From positions 1 through 14,210 of the forward strand of contig JAISBC010000067.1 of assembly GCA_031266385.1 (NCBI GenBank): DNA of 14,210 nucleotides, written 5' to 3'. This DNA is from Holosporales bacterium (lineage in GTDB: Bacteria > Pseudomonadota > Alphaproteobacteria > RUG11792). Positions 13,951 through 14,210 of this stretch are shown here, piece after piece (positions within the stretch are counted from its first letter, which is position 1; every line of letters begins with the position of its first letter). The position numbers and the translations under genes are program-made. Below the pieces are notes generated by a model. It did not search any database. It had not been told where the DNA came from and saw only the letters and a list, made by a program, of their open reading frames with translations.

Positions 13951-14210
13951 TTTTTTTTGAAAGTAGAGGATCCGAGGTCGTGGCAGAATCAGGTTCATGA
14001 TTGTACAGGGATTATAGGAACAACTTGTGGTGCTGCATTGGCGATTAGGCGTCGTATTTAATGAGGATAAAGCATGCATACGAAACGATAACGCGGCAGA
14101 AAACATGGACATTTTGAGAAAATGAGCGTTGGCAATTTTAGTAAAGACTAAGGATAAAAAGGATAGGTCTATAAAATCTTTGATGCGCTGGAATGCTATG
14201 TCTTTAACTC
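13951..14210 (+). pseudogene. Decayed C-terminal fragment of an ISAs1-family transposase
   Basis: On the plus strand one phase from about 14036 reads HWRLGVVFNED then ACIRNDNAAENMDILRK, then a TGA stop (14123-14125), then ALAILVKTKDKKDRSIKSL and on to the window edge. This matches the conserved C-terminal pattern of ISAs1 (IS1358/H-repeat) transposases: IEN.LHW.LDV.F.ED, then IR..NAAEN...LRK.AL.LL. Upstream, in a different phase, residues such as KVEDPRSWQNQVHDCTGI (from about 13960) resemble the preceding AVRDHWGI segment. At least one frameshift therefore lies between 14013 and 14036, and one in-frame stop follows. The N-terminal two thirds of a typical transposase is absent. No terminal inverted repeats were found; the right end lies beyond the window. 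Identification is by motif recall, not by alignment. Confidence 0.7.

Noticed and set aside
13924..14061. Plus-strand 45-codon ORF with an ATG at 13924
   Set aside because: Its second half aligns by eye with the transposase segment before a frameshift, so it is better explained as part of the pseudogene than as a small protein gene.
13939..14208. Minus-strand open frame of about 90 codons entering from the right edge
   Set aside because: It is the antisense of the transposase remnant. The plus strand carries the recognisable ISAs1 motif over the same bases, and the minus frame shows no known motif.

Overview
The window looks like chromosomal DNA of an alphaproteobacterium. The support is the elongator tRNA-Met sequence, the adjacent efp and inositol-monophosphatase genes, a single bifunctional RelA/SpoT-type (Rsh) enzyme, and a Gram-negative envelope gene (lpxK). 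Conserved genes are scattered singly or in pairs rather than in their classical clusters: lpxK and mraY stand apart from other lipid A or mur genes, and no rpoZ lies next to rsh. Orphan secreted proteins, a degraded transposase and a broken secreted-protein ORF lie between and around them. This pattern would suit a host-associated lineage such as Holosporales or Rickettsiales relatives, but that placement is inference.

Layout. Positions 1-1618 are accessory: an orphan secreted Pro/Arg-rich protein (267-1037), then a gene-poor stretch. Positions 1619-10224 are a conserved block: rsh (+) converges on lpxK (-), which follows tRNA-Tyr and tRNA-Gly on the same strand. A MATE-family transporter (+) runs tail-to-tail into comEC (-) with an 11-bp overlap, and comEC follows tRNA-Leu. 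Then tRNA-Met, efp and an inositol-monophosphatase-family gene lie in tandem on the + strand. Positions 10225-10872 hold no intact gene, only an apparent broken secreted-protein ORF on the minus strand. mraY (-) follows at 10873-11964, then a strong hairpin, then a 536-residue orphan exported protein (12073-13683, -). The right edge carries the C-terminal remnant of an ISAs1-family transposase that runs out of the window.

Functionally, the conserved genes cover stringent response ((p)ppGpp), lipid A phosphorylation, peptidoglycan lipid I synthesis, translation (four tRNAs and EF-P), drug/metabolite efflux and the DNA-uptake channel ComEC. Putative sigma70-type promoters can be read upstream of tRNA-Tyr, tRNA-Leu, tRNA-Met, the MATE gene and both orphan secreted genes. 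Three of them share the -10 hexamer TAGAAT with a TTGAnn -35 box. No CRISPR array, rRNA, riboswitch or complete mobile element was seen. The most unusual content is the pair of orphan exported proteins and the decayed DNA around them; no clearly recognisable new multi-gene system is evident.
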